The translations under genes were made by a program, and so were the position numbers. Shown in pieces: positions 52,270-61,314 of a stretch of DNA of 64,000 nt. The notes beneath the pieces were generated by a model. It did not search any database. It worked only from the letters and a program-made list of their open reading frames with translations, and was not told the origin of the DNA. Where the stretch lies: assembly GCF_000686025.1 (NCBI RefSeq), contig NZ_JMLQ01000011.1, forward strand, positions 1-64,000, in the 5' to 3' direction. The stretch comes from Rhodococcus sp. UNC23MFCrub1.1 (GTDB taxonomy: Bacteria; Actinomycetota; Actinomycetes; Mycobacteriales; Mycobacteriaceae). The first letter of the stretch is position 1; every line of letters starts with the position of its first letter.

Positions 52270-53070
52270 CTAGATGATCTTCTGCGCGACGAGGTACTCG
52301 GCGACCTTGGTTCCGCCGTCTCCCTCGTCGTTCACGCGCTCACCAGCGGTCTTCGGCGGCTTCGGGGTCACCGTGGTGACGGTGGTGCCGGCGTTCGCGA
52401 CGCCCACGGTCTCCGGATCGACGCCGATGTCGGCGAGGGTGAGGACCTGCACCGTCTTCTTCTTGGCGGCCATGATGCCCTTGAAGGACGGGAAGCGCGG
52501 CTCGTTGATCTTCTCGGTGACGCTGACGATCGCGGGGAGATCTGCCTCGAGGCCGAAGATGCCCTCGTCGGTCTCGCGCTCGCCGCTGACCTTGCCGTCG
52601 GCGACGACCAGCTTGCGCATCTGGGTCAGCTGCGGGATGCCGAGGTACTCGGCGATGATGGCGGGGACCGCGCCGATGCGGCCGTCGGTCGCCTCGTTGC
52701 CGGCGATGACCAGATCTGCGGCCTCACCGTTCTCGAACTCCACCTGGCCGAGTGCGGCAGCGAGAGCCCACGCGGTCTGGATGGCGTCGGAACCGTGCAT
52801 GGCCGGATCGTTGACGTGCACAGCACTGTCCGCGCCCATGGAGAGGGCCTTGCGGATGGCCTCGGTCGCGCGGTCGGGTCCTGCCGAGAGGACCTTGACC
52901 TCGCCGCCGTCGCGCTCCTTGATCAGGAGTGCCTCCTCCACGGCGCGCTCGTTGATCTCGTCGAGCACGGCATCGGCCGCGTCGCGGTCGAGCGTGTAGT
53001 CGCCGTCCGAGAGCTTGCGCTCGGACCACGTGTCGGGAACCTGCTTGATCAGTACGACGATGTTCGTCAT
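52270..53070 (-). CDS. etfB: Electron transfer flavoprotein beta subunit
   Basis: AMP-binding subunit of ETF. The 266-aa protein has NIVVLIKQVPDTWSERKL at the N terminus, INERAVEEALLIKE near residue 38, the beta-ETF signature region LVIAGNEATDGRIGAVPAIIAEYLGIPQLTQ near 118, and the recognition-loop type C terminus (MAAKKKTVQVLTLADIG). ATG at 53070. First gene of an etfB-etfA operon with a 256-bp divergent promoter region. Confidence 0.95.
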   Translation of the reverse strand: MTNIVVLIKQVPDTWSERKLSDGDYTLDRDAADAVLDEINERAVEEALLIKERDGGEVKVLSAGPDRATEAIRKALSMGADSAVHVNDPAMHGSDAIQTAWALAAALGQVEFENGEAADLVIAGNEATDGRIGAVPAIIAEYLGIPQLTQMRKLVVADGKVSGERETDEGIFGLEADLPAIVSVTEKINEPRFPSFKGIMAAKKKTVQVLTLADIGVDPETVGVANAGTTVTTVTPKPPKTAGERVNDEGDGGTKVAEYLVAQKII

Positions 53071-53201
53071 GGGTCTTCGTCGACCTCCTGTGTCCTGTCT
53101 CGGTGAATCAGGTCTTGATCTCGTAGCGCGGGGCCCGAAACGTATTCGGAGTTCACGCTGCGCGCGGTGGGCCGAAGCCCCGGAACCGACGTGTCACGGA
53201 C

Positions 53202-53232
53202 GTTACCCCATTCGTGGTTACTGATGGGTAAC
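53202..53232. promoter_or_regulatory. GTTAC/GTAAC inverted repeats upstream of etfB
   Basis: GTTACCC (53202-53208) is mirrored by GGGTAAC (53226-53232), and a tighter pair, GTTAC (53217-53221) with GTAAC (53228-53232), spans 16 bp (TTACT-N4-GGTAA core). This is the typical shape of a TetR-family operator. It lies about 130-160 bp upstream of etfB and 95-125 bp upstream of the divergent methyltransferase. No regulator gene is adjacent. Confidence 0.5.
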
Positions 53233-53326
53233 TTACTCCTGTCGGGCCGAGAATTCACCCCCCGGGGCCCCTCGGACCGCCGACCGGCGTCGCTCGACCG
53301 GGCAGGTGGGAACTACTGTCGCCCGG

Positions 53327-54112
53327 ATGAACGACGCCGCGACCGACACGACCGTGTCGACCGAGACACCCCTCCCGCTCACCGGCGAGCGCACCGTGCC
53401 CGGCATCGCCGAGGAGAACTACTGGTTCCGTCGGCACGAGGTCGTGTACCGCCGTCTCGCACCGGCCTGCGCCGACCGAGTGGTGCTCGAGGCGGGCTCC
53501 GGCGAGGGCTACGGCGCCGACATGATCGCGCGGACGGCGACACGGGTGATCGGTCTCGACTACGACCGCAGCGCCGCCGAACACGTCGCTCGCCGGTACC
53601 CGTCGGTCGCCATGACCCGAGGCAACCTCGCGATGCTGCCGCTGCGCGGCGAGAGCGTCGACGTCGTCGTCAACTTCCAGGTGATCGAACATCTGTGGGA
53701 CCAGGCCGAGTTCCTGCGGGAGTGCCTCCGGGTTCTGGTTCCCGGCGGCGTCCTCCTCGTCAGCACTCCCAACCGCATCACGTTCTCCCCCGGCCGGGAC
53801 ACCCCGCTGAACCCCTTCCACACCCGCGAGCTCGCAGCCGCGGAACTACGGGAATTGCTGTCCGACACGGGATTCGAGATCGACTCGATGACCGGCGTGC
53901 ATCACGGCGAGCGACTGCGCGCACTCGACGCGACCCACGGCGGATCGTTCATCGACGCGCAGATCGACCGCGCGCTCGCCGGTGAGCCGTGGCCCGCGAC
54001 CCTCGTCTCCGACGTCGCCGGCATCACCGTCGACGACTTCGACATCCACGCCGAGGCGATCGACGAGAGCCTGGATCTCGTCGCGGTGGCCCGGAAACCG
54101 TCCAGCACGTGA
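53327..54112 (+). CDS. Class I SAM-dependent methyltransferase (Rv3030-like)
   Basis: A 261-aa methyltransferase. SAM motif I is VVLEAGSGEGYGADMIAR near residue 58; motif II region VVVNFQVIEHLWDQAEFLRE near 115; post-motif LVPGGVLLVSTPNR near 140. The order methyltransferase, GH57, GT4 with 4-bp overlaps matches the mycobacterial Rv3030-Rv3032 methylglucose lipopolysaccharide genes, where a 6-O-methylation of glucose has been proposed. The ATG has TACTGT 7 nt upstream and no ribosome site (leaderless). Confidence 0.85.
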   Translation: MNDAATDTTVSTETPLPLTGERTVPGIAEENYWFRRHEVVYRRLAPACADRVVLEAGSGEGYGADMIARTATRVIGLDYDRSAAEHVARRYPSVAMTRGNLAMLPLRGESVDVVVNFQVIEHLWDQAEFLRECLRVLVPGGVLLVSTPNRITFSPGRDTPLNPFHTRELAAAELRELLSDTGFEIDSMTGVHHGERLRALDATHGGSFIDAQIDRALAGEPWPATLVSDVAGITVDDFDIHAEAIDESLDLVAVARKPSST

Positions 54113-55650
54113 CGAGCGCCACCTCGGCCGACGAACCGGGCATGTTCGCGCTCGTCCTGCACTCCCATCTCCCGTGGCTCGCCCACCAGGGGCGGTGGCC
54201 CGTCGGGGAGGAGTGGCTCTACCAGTCGTGGGCAGATTCGTACCTGCCCGTGGTCCGCGAACTGCGGACCCTGGCCGACGAGGGCCGCACCGATCTGCTG
54301 ACCCTGGGCGTCACCCCGGTACTCGCCGCCCAACTGGACGATCCGTACAGCCTCGACGGGATGCATCACTGGCTCGGCAACTGGCAGCTCCGCGCCGCCG
54401 AAGCCGCCGGGTCCCGTGACCCGGACCGCCGCGCGCTCGGTCACCGCGAACACCGGCGATCGGCTGCCGCTCTGCACGAGTTCGAGACCCGCTGGCGCCA
54501 CGGCGGCGCCCCCCGACTGCGCGAACTGGCCGACTCCGGCGCCGTCGAACTGCTCGGTGGGCCGTCGATGCACCCGTTCCAACCTCTGCTCGACCCACGA
54601 CTGCGGACGTTCGCGCTCCGCGAGGGACGCGCCGACGCCGTACGCCGGTGGGGCCGCGGCACCGAGGGCATCTGGGCACCCGAGTGCGCCTTCACCGCAG
54701 GGATGGAACTCGACTACGCCGCCGCGGGCGTCGGACACTTCATGGTCGACGGCCCGGCTCTGCACGGAGACACGACGTGCGGCCGTCCGGTCGGCGACAC
54801 CCACGTCGTCGCGTTCGGTCGTGATCTCCCGGTCAGCTATCGCGTGTGGTCACCGAAGTCCGGTTATCCCGGTCATTCCGCGTACCGCGACTTCCACACC
54901 TACGACCACGACACCGGGCTGAAGCCGTCCCGGGTCACCGGCAGAAGCGTCGCGGGCCCGGACAAGGCACCGTACGAACCGGAGCGCGCCGCAGCAGCCG
55001 TCCGCTCGCACGTCGAGGACTTCGTCGACGTGGTTCGCCGCCGGATGCGCTCCGAACACGCGCGCACCGGGTCCCCGGCACTGGTGGTCGCCGCCTTCGA
55101 CACCGAGCTCTTCGGACACTGGTGGCACGAGGGTCCGGCATGGTTGGCCGGCATCCTGCGTGCGCTCCCCGAGGCCGGCATCCGCGTCGGGACACTCGCG
55201 GGCGCGAAGCGAGACGGCTACGTCGGTGACCCCGTCGAACTCCCGGACACCTCCTGGGGCAGCGGGAAGGACTGGCGGGTGTGGGCGGGCGATCCCGTCT
55301 GCGACCTGGTCGATCTCAACGCCGAGGTCACCGCCACCGCGCTCGACGCCGTCGACGCGGCACCCCCCGGCGGTCTGCGAGACCGTGTCGCGGACCAGAT
55401 ACTGCGCGAGACGATGCTCACCGTCTCGAGCGACTGGGCCTTCATGGTGAGCAAGGACTCGGCCGCGCAGTACGCCCGCGACCGCGCCCACAAGCACGCT
55501 CACGCGGTGCGCGAGATCGCCGACGCCCGCGTGCACGGGCATCACGCACGAGCCGCCGACCTTGCATCCGGGTGGAACCAGGCGGACGATCTGTTCCCGG
55601 ACCTCGATGCGCGGCGTCTGCAACCGACGGGTCGGGAGGTGCGGGCGTGA
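54109..55650 (+). CDS. Glycoside hydrolase family 57 enzyme (1,4-alpha-glucan branching type)
   Basis: A 513-aa enzyme. LVLHSHLPWLAHQGRWPVGEEWLYQ begins the GH57 barrel, the nucleophile Glu is in GIWAPECAF near residue 186, and the acid/base Asp is in AAFDTELFGHWWHEG near 330. A helical C-terminal domain follows. The family includes branching enzymes; the M. tuberculosis homologue Rv3031 belongs to the methylglucose lipopolysaccharide pathway. The GTG at 54109 overlaps the methyltransferase stop by 4 bp. Confidence 0.88.
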   Translation: MTSATSADEPGMFALVLHSHLPWLAHQGRWPVGEEWLYQSWADSYLPVVRELRTLADEGRTDLLTLGVTPVLAAQLDDPYSLDGMHHWLGNWQLRAAEAAGSRDPDRRALGHREHRRSAAALHEFETRWRHGGAPRLRELADSGAVELLGGPSMHPFQPLLDPRLRTFALREGRADAVRRWGRGTEGIWAPECAFTAGMELDYAAAGVGHFMVDGPALHGDTTCGRPVGDTHVVAFGRDLPVSYRVWSPKSGYPGHSAYRDFHTYDHDTGLKPSRVTGRSVAGPDKAPYEPERAAAAVRSHVEDFVDVVRRRMRSEHARTGSPALVVAAFDTELFGHWWHEGPAWLAGILRALPEAGIRVGTLAGAKRDGYVGDPVELPDTSWGSGKDWRVWAGDPVCDLVDLNAEVTATALDAVDAAPPGGLRDRVADQILRETMLTVSSDWAFMVSKDSAAQYARDRAHKHAHAVREIADARVHGHHARAADLASGWNQADDLFPDLDARRLQPTGREVRA

Positions 55651-56894
55651 AGGTCCTGATGATCTCGTGGGAGTACCCGCCCGTGGTGGTCGGCGGCCTC
55701 GGTCGCCACGTCCACCATCTCGCGGTGGAACTGGCCGCGGCCGGACACGAGGTGGTGGTCCTCTCCCGCCGCCCCACGGGTTCCGACGCGGCGACCCACC
55801 CCACCGTGAGCTCGGTCGCCGAGGGCGTGCTCGTCGTCGCCGTGGCCGAGGATCCGGCGCACTTCACCTTCGGAGTGGACATGCTGGAGTGGACGCTCGC
55901 GATGGGTCACGCGATGGTGCGCGCCGGCCTCGCACTCTCCAAGCCCGGCATCGGCGAGGGGTGGGTTCCCGACGTCGTCCATGCCCACGACTGGCTGGTG
56001 GCGCACCCGGCGATCGCGCTCGCCGAGTACTACGACGTCCCGCTGGTCTCGACGATCCACGCGACGGAGGCCGGACGCCACAGCGGATGGGTCTCCGGCC
56101 GCGTGAACCGCCAGGTGCACTCCGTGGAATGGTGGCTGGCGCACGAATCCGATTCCGTCATCACGTGTTCCGCGGGAATGGAGGACGAGGTGGTCCGCCT
56201 CTTCGGTCCGCTTCCGTCCCCGGTCCACGTGATACGCAACGGCATCGACACCCGGACCTGGACGTACCGTCCTCGCGCGGCGCGCACCGGCGCCCCGTCC
56301 CTGCTCTTCGTGGGTCGGTTGGAGTACGAGAAGGGGGTGCAGGATCTGATAGCGGCACTCCCGCGTGTCCGACGGACGCACCCCGGCACCACGCTCACCG
56401 TCGTCGGCGACGGGACCCAGCTCGACCACCTCGTCGATCTGGCGCGTGTGCACCGGGTGCGCCGGGCGGTGACGTTCGTCGGATCCCTCGGCCACGACGG
56501 CGTTCTCGGGCATCTGCACCGGGCGGACGCGCTGGTGCTGCCGAGTCGATACGAGCCCTTCGGCATCATCGCCCTCGAGGGCGCCGCGGCCGGCACACCG
56601 CTCGTCGCCTCCACCGCGGGCGGCCTGGGCGAAGCCGTCGTCGACGGCGTCACCGGGATGTCCTTCGTTCCCGGCGATGTCGGCTCCTTGGCGACGGCGG
56701 TGCGGCGCACACTCGACGACCCCGCTGCGGCACGTACCCGGAGTGACGCGGCACGTGCGCGACTCACGTCCGACTTCGACTGGCACTCCGTGGCCCGCGA
56801 GACCGCCACGGTCTACTCCACCGCGAAGCGCCGGGTGCGCTTTCCGCTGGGCAGGCCCACGATCAGCGAACGTCCACTGCCCGAACGGGACTGA
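55647..56894 (+). CDS. Glycosyltransferase family 4 (alpha-1,4-glucosyltransferase, Rv3032-like)
   Basis: A 415-aa GT-B enzyme. LMISWEYPPVVVGGLGRHVHHLA near the N terminus is the starch/glycogen synthase-like donor loop; VVHAHDWLVAHPAIALA near residue 108; the C-terminal domain has LLFVGRLEYEKGVQDLIAAL and the E-x7-E motif SRYEPFGIIALEGAAAGTP near 305. The homologue elongates alpha-1,4-glucan for methylglucose lipopolysaccharide and capsular glucan. GTG at 55647 with GGGAGG upstream overlaps the GH57 stop by 4 bp. Confidence 0.9.
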   Translation: MKVLMISWEYPPVVVGGLGRHVHHLAVELAAAGHEVVVLSRRPTGSDAATHPTVSSVAEGVLVVAVAEDPAHFTFGVDMLEWTLAMGHAMVRAGLALSKPGIGEGWVPDVVHAHDWLVAHPAIALAEYYDVPLVSTIHATEAGRHSGWVSGRVNRQVHSVEWWLAHESDSVITCSAGMEDEVVRLFGPLPSPVHVIRNGIDTRTWTYRPRAARTGAPSLLFVGRLEYEKGVQDLIAALPRVRRTHPGTTLTVVGDGTQLDHLVDLARVHRVRRAVTFVGSLGHDGVLGHLHRADALVLPSRYEPFGIIALEGAAAGTPLVASTAGGLGEAVVDGVTGMSFVPGDVGSLATAVRRTLDDPAAARTRSDAARARLTSDFDWHSVARETATVYSTAKRRVRFPLGRPTISERPLPERD

Positions 56895-56895
56895 G

Positions 56896-57639
56896 TCACT
56901 CGCTCCCGAGCGACTTCTTGCGGGCGATGTCCTCCAGTGCGGCGACGTACGCCGCGCGGTCCTCCGCGCCGGCCTCCCAGTCGGTGCGACGGTTCCGGAC
57001 CACTCGTGCGGGTGCGCCGACCGCGATCCCGTAGTCGGGCACGTGACCCTTGACCACCGCGTGCGCGCCCAGGACGCAGCCGCGACCGACGACGGTCTCC
57101 CGCAGCACGGTCACCTTCGCGGCGATCCACGTGTCCGGGCCGATCCGCACCGGCGACTTGACGATGCCCTGATCCTTGATCGGCACCGTGATGTCCTCGG
57201 TCCGATGATCGAAATCGCAGATGTAGCACCAGTCGGCGACGAGAGTGGACGCACCGATCTCGATGTCGAGATAGGTGTTGACGACGTTGTCCTTGCCGAA
57301 CACCACCTTGTCACCGATGCGCAGCGACCCCTCGTGGCAGCGGATCGCGTTGCCGTCACCGATGTGCACCCAGCGACCGATCTCGAGTCGCGCCAGCTCG
57401 GGCGTCGCGTGGATCTCGACGTTCTTGCCGAGGAACACCATTCCGCGCAGCACCACGTGCGGGTTCGCGGCCTTGAAACGCGCGAGGCGGTAGTACCGCA
57501 CCAGGTACCAGGGCGTGTACGCCTTGTGGCCGATCACCCAGCGCAGCGACGCGAGCGTGAGGAAGCGCGCCTGGTCGGGGTCACGTCGCCGCGATCCTCG
57601 CCACCGGGTGCGCAACGGCGCGTTCCACATGCTGGTCAT
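56896..57639 (-). CDS. Hexapeptide-repeat acetyl/acyltransferase (Rv3034c-like)
   Basis: A 247-aa protein of the left-handed beta-helix (LbH) acyltransferase group. After a basic N-terminal region come repeats such as LARLEIGRWVHIGDGNAIRC and VRIGPDTWIAAKVTVLRETVVGRGCVLGAHAVVKG. WCYICDFDHRTED near residue 135 carries a likely active-site His. The mycobacterial counterpart has been proposed to acylate methylglucose lipopolysaccharide. The ATG at 57639 lies 7 nt after TAATGT (57647-57652), giving a leaderless start. Its stop is 1 nt from the GT4 stop (convergent). Confidence 0.83.
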   Translation of the reverse strand: MTSMWNAPLRTRWRGSRRRDPDQARFLTLASLRWVIGHKAYTPWYLVRYYRLARFKAANPHVVLRGMVFLGKNVEIHATPELARLEIGRWVHIGDGNAIRCHEGSLRIGDKVVFGKDNVVNTYLDIEIGASTLVADWCYICDFDHRTEDITVPIKDQGIVKSPVRIGPDTWIAAKVTVLRETVVGRGCVLGAHAVVKGHVPDYGIAVGAPARVVRNRRTDWEAGAEDRAAYVAALEDIARKKSLGSE

Positions 57640-57765
57640 GGGCGGCACATTACTGTCGGCGCCGCCGCAGGGAACCCGGGGGCCGACCACCGGGGGTCGG
57701 AACCGTGACGCATCGTTTCAGCCGTTAGTCTCGTGCGAGCCGATCACCCGACATCAGGAGAGTGC

Positions 57766-59091
57766 ATGCACGACGAGAACCCGCGTACCTCGGTGCGCAC
57801 TCGTCGAGCCGGTGCCGCTCTCCTCGCGGTCGGCGCCCTCGCCCTCGGGGCCTGTGGCAGTGACTCCGGGCCCATCGACATCCTGGGCGACGAGGGCTGG
57901 CGCGGCGGTCTCGCCGACGCCCACAACTCCGCCTCCGTGACCACCGAGGGCAGTCGCTCCCTCGCTCTCGACTGGACCCGCCCTCTCGGCGCTCCGACGT
58001 CCACACGTCCCTCCGTCGCGCCCAACGGTCAGATCACGGTGACGATGACCGGAGACGCCGGCTGCGCGCTCGGATCGTTCCAGGGCGAGACCGGACGCAA
58101 GCGGTTCTGCAACTCGCTCGGACCCTCCGGCGTCTCGTCGACCGCGGTCGCCGACTCGGCGTCCAACCTCTACGCCGGTGACGACGGCAGCATGAGCTCG
58201 ATCAACCAGAATGGTCAACTGCGCTGGCGCACACCGGTCTACGGAGTACCGCGCACCCCGCAGTTCCTGCCCGACGGCAACGTCCTGGTGGTCACCCAGT
58301 TCGGTCAGATCAACGTGCTGAGCAACCAGACCGGGAACGCGGTCGCACCCGTACTGGACCTGAACCCCAATCCCACGCCCCTGGACGCGCCGAACACCAC
58401 GCTGCGGCCCGCGGACGACGGTCTGCTGGCCTGCCTGGGCGGTGGGCCGGACTGCGCCGTCGCGGCGGCACCGGCCGTCGATCTGGAGTCCTCGACCGTC
58501 TACCTCGTCCTGTGGCGCGCCGGCGCCATCGCTCCCCAGCTCGTGGCGCTGTCCTACACCGGCGGGGACTCCCCCGGCCTCACCGAGGCGTGGTCGTCGC
58601 CCCTGCTTCCCGCCGCCGTGACGTCGAGCCCCGTGGTGTCACCCGACGGTGACCGTGTGTACCTCACGGACGTCGAGGGCACCGTGCGTGCGTACTCCAC
58701 CGAGGACGGCTCCGAGATCTGGTCCTACTTCGTCGGTGACCGCGCGGCAGGAAGTGTGTCCGTCGCTGCGGACGGCACCATCGTCCCCGCGGGCGGCGCG
58801 GGGTCGCATCTGCGGGCGATCCGCGATGCGGGCGAGCGACCCGAAACGGTCTGGGAGCGGCCAGATCTCGTGACACAGGGTTCCTCCGCACTGGCGGGTG
58901 GCACCACGGGCTACACGGTGGTCGGCGAAGGTGACGGGCTCGCACTCGTCACCTTCGACACGGCCACCGGCGAGACGGTCGACACCGACGCGCTCCCCGG
59001 CGCCGAGGGCTACAGCCCCGGAGTCGTCGTCGGCTCGGACGGCGAGGTGGTCGTCCCGACCGCGCTGGGATCCCTCTACTCGTTCCGCTGA
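57766..59091 (+). CDS. Secreted beta-propeller lipoprotein (PQQ-like repeats, Rv3035-like)
   Basis: A 441-aa exported lipoprotein. A short basic n-region (RTRRAGAALLAVGALALG) ends at the lipobox LGAC, Cys near residue 32. The body is a beta-propeller of PQQ-enzyme-type repeats (GDDGSMSSINQNGQLRWRTPV, VYLTDVEGTVRAYSTEDGSEIWSY). Cysteines around residues 102-117 and 222-230 may be disulfide-bonded. No catalytic site is recognised. CAGGAG precedes the ATG, and TTAGTCT at 57724-57730 is a possible -10. It overlaps the convergent methyltransferase by 16 bp. Confidence 0.83.
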   Translation: MHDENPRTSVRTRRAGAALLAVGALALGACGSDSGPIDILGDEGWRGGLADAHNSASVTTEGSRSLALDWTRPLGAPTSTRPSVAPNGQITVTMTGDAGCALGSFQGETGRKRFCNSLGPSGVSSTAVADSASNLYAGDDGSMSSINQNGQLRWRTPVYGVPRTPQFLPDGNVLVVTQFGQINVLSNQTGNAVAPVLDLNPNPTPLDAPNTTLRPADDGLLACLGGGPDCAVAAAPAVDLESSTVYLVLWRAGAIAPQLVALSYTGGDSPGLTEAWSSPLLPAAVTSSPVVSPDGDRVYLTDVEGTVRAYSTEDGSEIWSYFVGDRAAGSVSVAADGTIVPAGGAGSHLRAIRDAGERPETVWERPDLVTQGSSALAGGTTGYTVVGEGDGLALVTFDTATGETVDTDALPGAEGYSPGVVVGSDGEVVVPTALGSLYSFR

Positions 59092-60263
59092 GGCCCGGTA
59101 CGCGGCCCGCACACGAAGGCCACCCCCGAGCGCCCGATCCGGGTGATCACGAGCCCCAGCGGCACGGTGCCCCGGAGATCGAGCCGGGGGCGCAGCAACG
59201 CGGGATCGACGTCGATGCCGCGGACGAGAATCTCGAGCGACCCGCATCCCAGCTCCGCGAGCCGCTTGCGCAACACCTTCTCGGTGAAGGGCAACCTGTC
59301 GAGGATCTCGAAGCCCGTCGTCCCCTCCGGTATCGCGTCTCCCGTGAGGTGCGCGATGCGTGGATCCAGTTGCCACAGTCCATGTCTCGCGGCGTAGTGG
59401 CGCACGAGACCGGCCCGCACGACGGCGCCGTCGGGATCGACGATGTACCTGCCAGGGGCACGATCGTCGTCGATGGCGTCCGAGTCGGCGTCCGTCACCT
59501 CCCACGCGGAACCGTCCGACCGGAGCACCGTCGCACGGCGACGCACAGCGGGGTCCGCCACCTCCCCCAGCCAGAGGCACGCCTCGCGGACGGCGCCGTC
59601 GAGGGAGACGAGTTCGACCTCGGCCCGCGTGTGTCGGCTCGTGAGGTCGAGACGGTCGACGTCGAGACCCGGTGCGCACTTGACCACCAGGTCGCGGCCG
59701 GCATAGGCGTCGAGGAGGTCCGGAAGCGGGGGTTCGAGGGCTGCGGGGTCGTGACGGCGGCGGCCGCCGGCGCGGCGGCCGGGGTCGGCGACGACGACGG
59801 TGCCGCGCGTGGTGGGGACCACCGCGTCGGCACGCAGCACGGCCACGTCGGGAACGTTGTGTCGTGCCATGGCCAACCGCACCGGATCGAGATCGCTGCC
59901 CACCACGATGTCCGCGACCGAGTGCAGGGTGTGCAGTTCGGTGCCGATCGAGCAGGTGACGTCGTGGATGCGACGTCCGCGCAGCCGCTCGGCCCGGTGC
60001 CGGGACACCTGTTCGGTGGTGGCCTGCTGCACCGCGTCGTCGGTGACCAACCACGTTCCGGCGAACGGCAGCTTGGTCGCGGCCTTGCGGCGCAGGGTGA
60101 CCGTCTCGATCAGCGCGGCGGCGCGGTCACCGAAGGCGCTGCGGATCCGGCCGATGTCCGAGACCAGCGTGGCGGGTGTCAGCGCACGGTCACCGACCGC
60201 GGCCAGCGCGTCGGACGCCCCGGCCAGGTACTCGACGTCGTCGAGGTCGAACGAGTATCCCAC
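59076..60263 (-). CDS. SAM methyltransferase with THUMP-like C-terminal domain (Rv3037c-like)
   Basis: A 395-aa protein. A helical N-terminal region (residues 1-80) is followed by a class I methyltransferase core (HDVTCSIGTELHTLHSVADIVVGSDLDPVRLAMARHN, about 100-135, and VVVADPGRRAGGRR near 153) and a C-terminal domain (PLGLVITRIGRSGVAFVCG) like the THUMP-like domain. The mycobacterial homologue is suspected in glucan methylation, but an RNA substrate is an alternative given the THUMP-like domain. The GTG at 60263 lies 7 nt after the next methyltransferase stop. Confidence 0.8.
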   Translation of the reverse strand: MGYSFDLDDVEYLAGASDALAAVGDRALTPATLVSDIGRIRSAFGDRAAALIETVTLRRKAATKLPFAGTWLVTDDAVQQATTEQVSRHRAERLRGRRIHDVTCSIGTELHTLHSVADIVVGSDLDPVRLAMARHNVPDVAVLRADAVVPTTRGTVVVADPGRRAGGRRRHDPAALEPPLPDLLDAYAGRDLVVKCAPGLDVDRLDLTSRHTRAEVELVSLDGAVREACLWLGEVADPAVRRRATVLRSDGSAWEVTDADSDAIDDDRAPGRYIVDPDGAVVRAGLVRHYAARHGLWQLDPRIAHLTGDAIPEGTTGFEILDRLPFTEKVLRKRLAELGCGSLEILVRGIDVDPALLRPRLDLRGTVPLGLVITRIGRSGVAFVCGPRTGPQRNE

Positions 60264-60270
60264 CGACGCG

Positions 60271-61281
60271 TCAGAGCGCGCCGGTGTCCGGCTTCGTGCC
60301 CGTGATCATCACGTTGTAGAAGTAGCCACGGGGCACGACGTGGTGCAGCACGTTCTCGTCGAGCCAGGACAGTGACTTCCAGCCGTTGAACGCGAACCTC
60401 GCCCAGCCCCAACCCAGCTTCTCCGCCGGCACCGCCGCCTCGAAGGTGCGGACCGGCCAGCCCAGCAGCGCTGCGGCGAACTCCTCGGTCTTGGCCTGCA
60501 CGTCGTCCGCACCCGCGGCGACGGCGATGTTCTCGAGCTCCGTCGGGTCGAAGGTGTGCAGATCGACGACGGCCTCGAGTGCCGCGGCACGGGACGACTC
60601 GTCCAGCTCCTGCTGCGGGCGACGCCAGTCCGCGAGGAACGGCAACCGCGTCGTGCGGGTCGTGGCCTCCCACGTGAGACGCCCCAGCCACCGCGCGTAG
60701 AAGTTGCCCACCGTCGTCGGCTCGCCCGCGAACACGAACCGGCCGCCGGGCTTGAGCACGCGCAGCACCTCGCGCAGAGACTGCTCCACGTCCGGGATGT
60801 GGTGCAGCACCGCGTGACCGACGACGAGATCGAACGTGTCGTCCTCGTACGGGATGGTCTCGGCATCGGCGACGCGGCCGTCCACGTCGAGGCCCAGGTT
60901 CTCGGCGTTGCGCAGCGCGACCTTGACCATGCCCGGCGACAGGTCCGTGACCGACCCGGTCGCGGCGACGCCGCTCTGCATGAGGTTGAGCAGGAAGAAG
61001 CCGGTACCGCAGCCCAGTTCCAGCGCGCGACCGTACGGCAGGGCCTCGGATCCGGCCACCGCGTCGAAACGGCCGCGGGCGTAGTCGATGCAGCGCTGGT
61101 CGTAGGAGATCGACCACTTGTCGTCGTAGGTCTCCGCTTCCCAGTCGTGGTAGAGCACCTGGGCCAGCTTGGTGTCCGACCGTGCGGCCTGCACTTCCTC
61201 GGCACTCGCGTGCGGGCGCGGCGCCGGATCCGACGGTGCGGTCGAGGCGGCGGTGTCGGTGTGCGGTTCACGAGCGGTCAT
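60271..61281 (-). CDS. Class I SAM-dependent methyltransferase (Rv3038c-like)
   Basis: A 336-aa methyltransferase. After a Thr/Ala/Pro-rich 30-residue leader, YHDWEAETYDDKWSISYDQRCIDY precedes motif I (ALELGCGTGFFLLNLM near residue 88), followed by DLVVGHAVLHHIPDVEQSL and LRVLKPGGRFVFAGEP. The C-terminal region (KSLSWLDENVLHHVVPRGYFYN) is shared with its mycobacterial counterpart. It is co-directional with the THUMP-like methyltransferase (7-nt gap). The methyl acceptor is unknown; proximity suggests lipid or glucan modification. Confidence 0.83.
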   Translation of the reverse strand: MTAREPHTDTAASTAPSDPAPRPHASAEEVQAARSDTKLAQVLYHDWEAETYDDKWSISYDQRCIDYARGRFDAVAGSEALPYGRALELGCGTGFFLLNLMQSGVAATGSVTDLSPGMVKVALRNAENLGLDVDGRVADAETIPYEDDTFDLVVGHAVLHHIPDVEQSLREVLRVLKPGGRFVFAGEPTTVGNFYARWLGRLTWEATTRTTRLPFLADWRRPQQELDESSRAAALEAVVDLHTFDPTELENIAVAAGADDVQAKTEEFAAALLGWPVRTFEAAVPAEKLGWGWARFAFNGWKSLSWLDENVLHHVVPRGYFYNVMITGTKPDTGAL

Positions 61282-61314
61282 GGAAGGGAACCCTATCTGA
61301 ACGAGTGCGGGAGG

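Noticed and set aside
55281..56746. Frames in other phases over the GH57/GT4 operon with Arg/Gly-rich translations
   Set aside because: They overlap enzymes with intact catalytic motifs and continuous reading; there is no sign of a frameshift.
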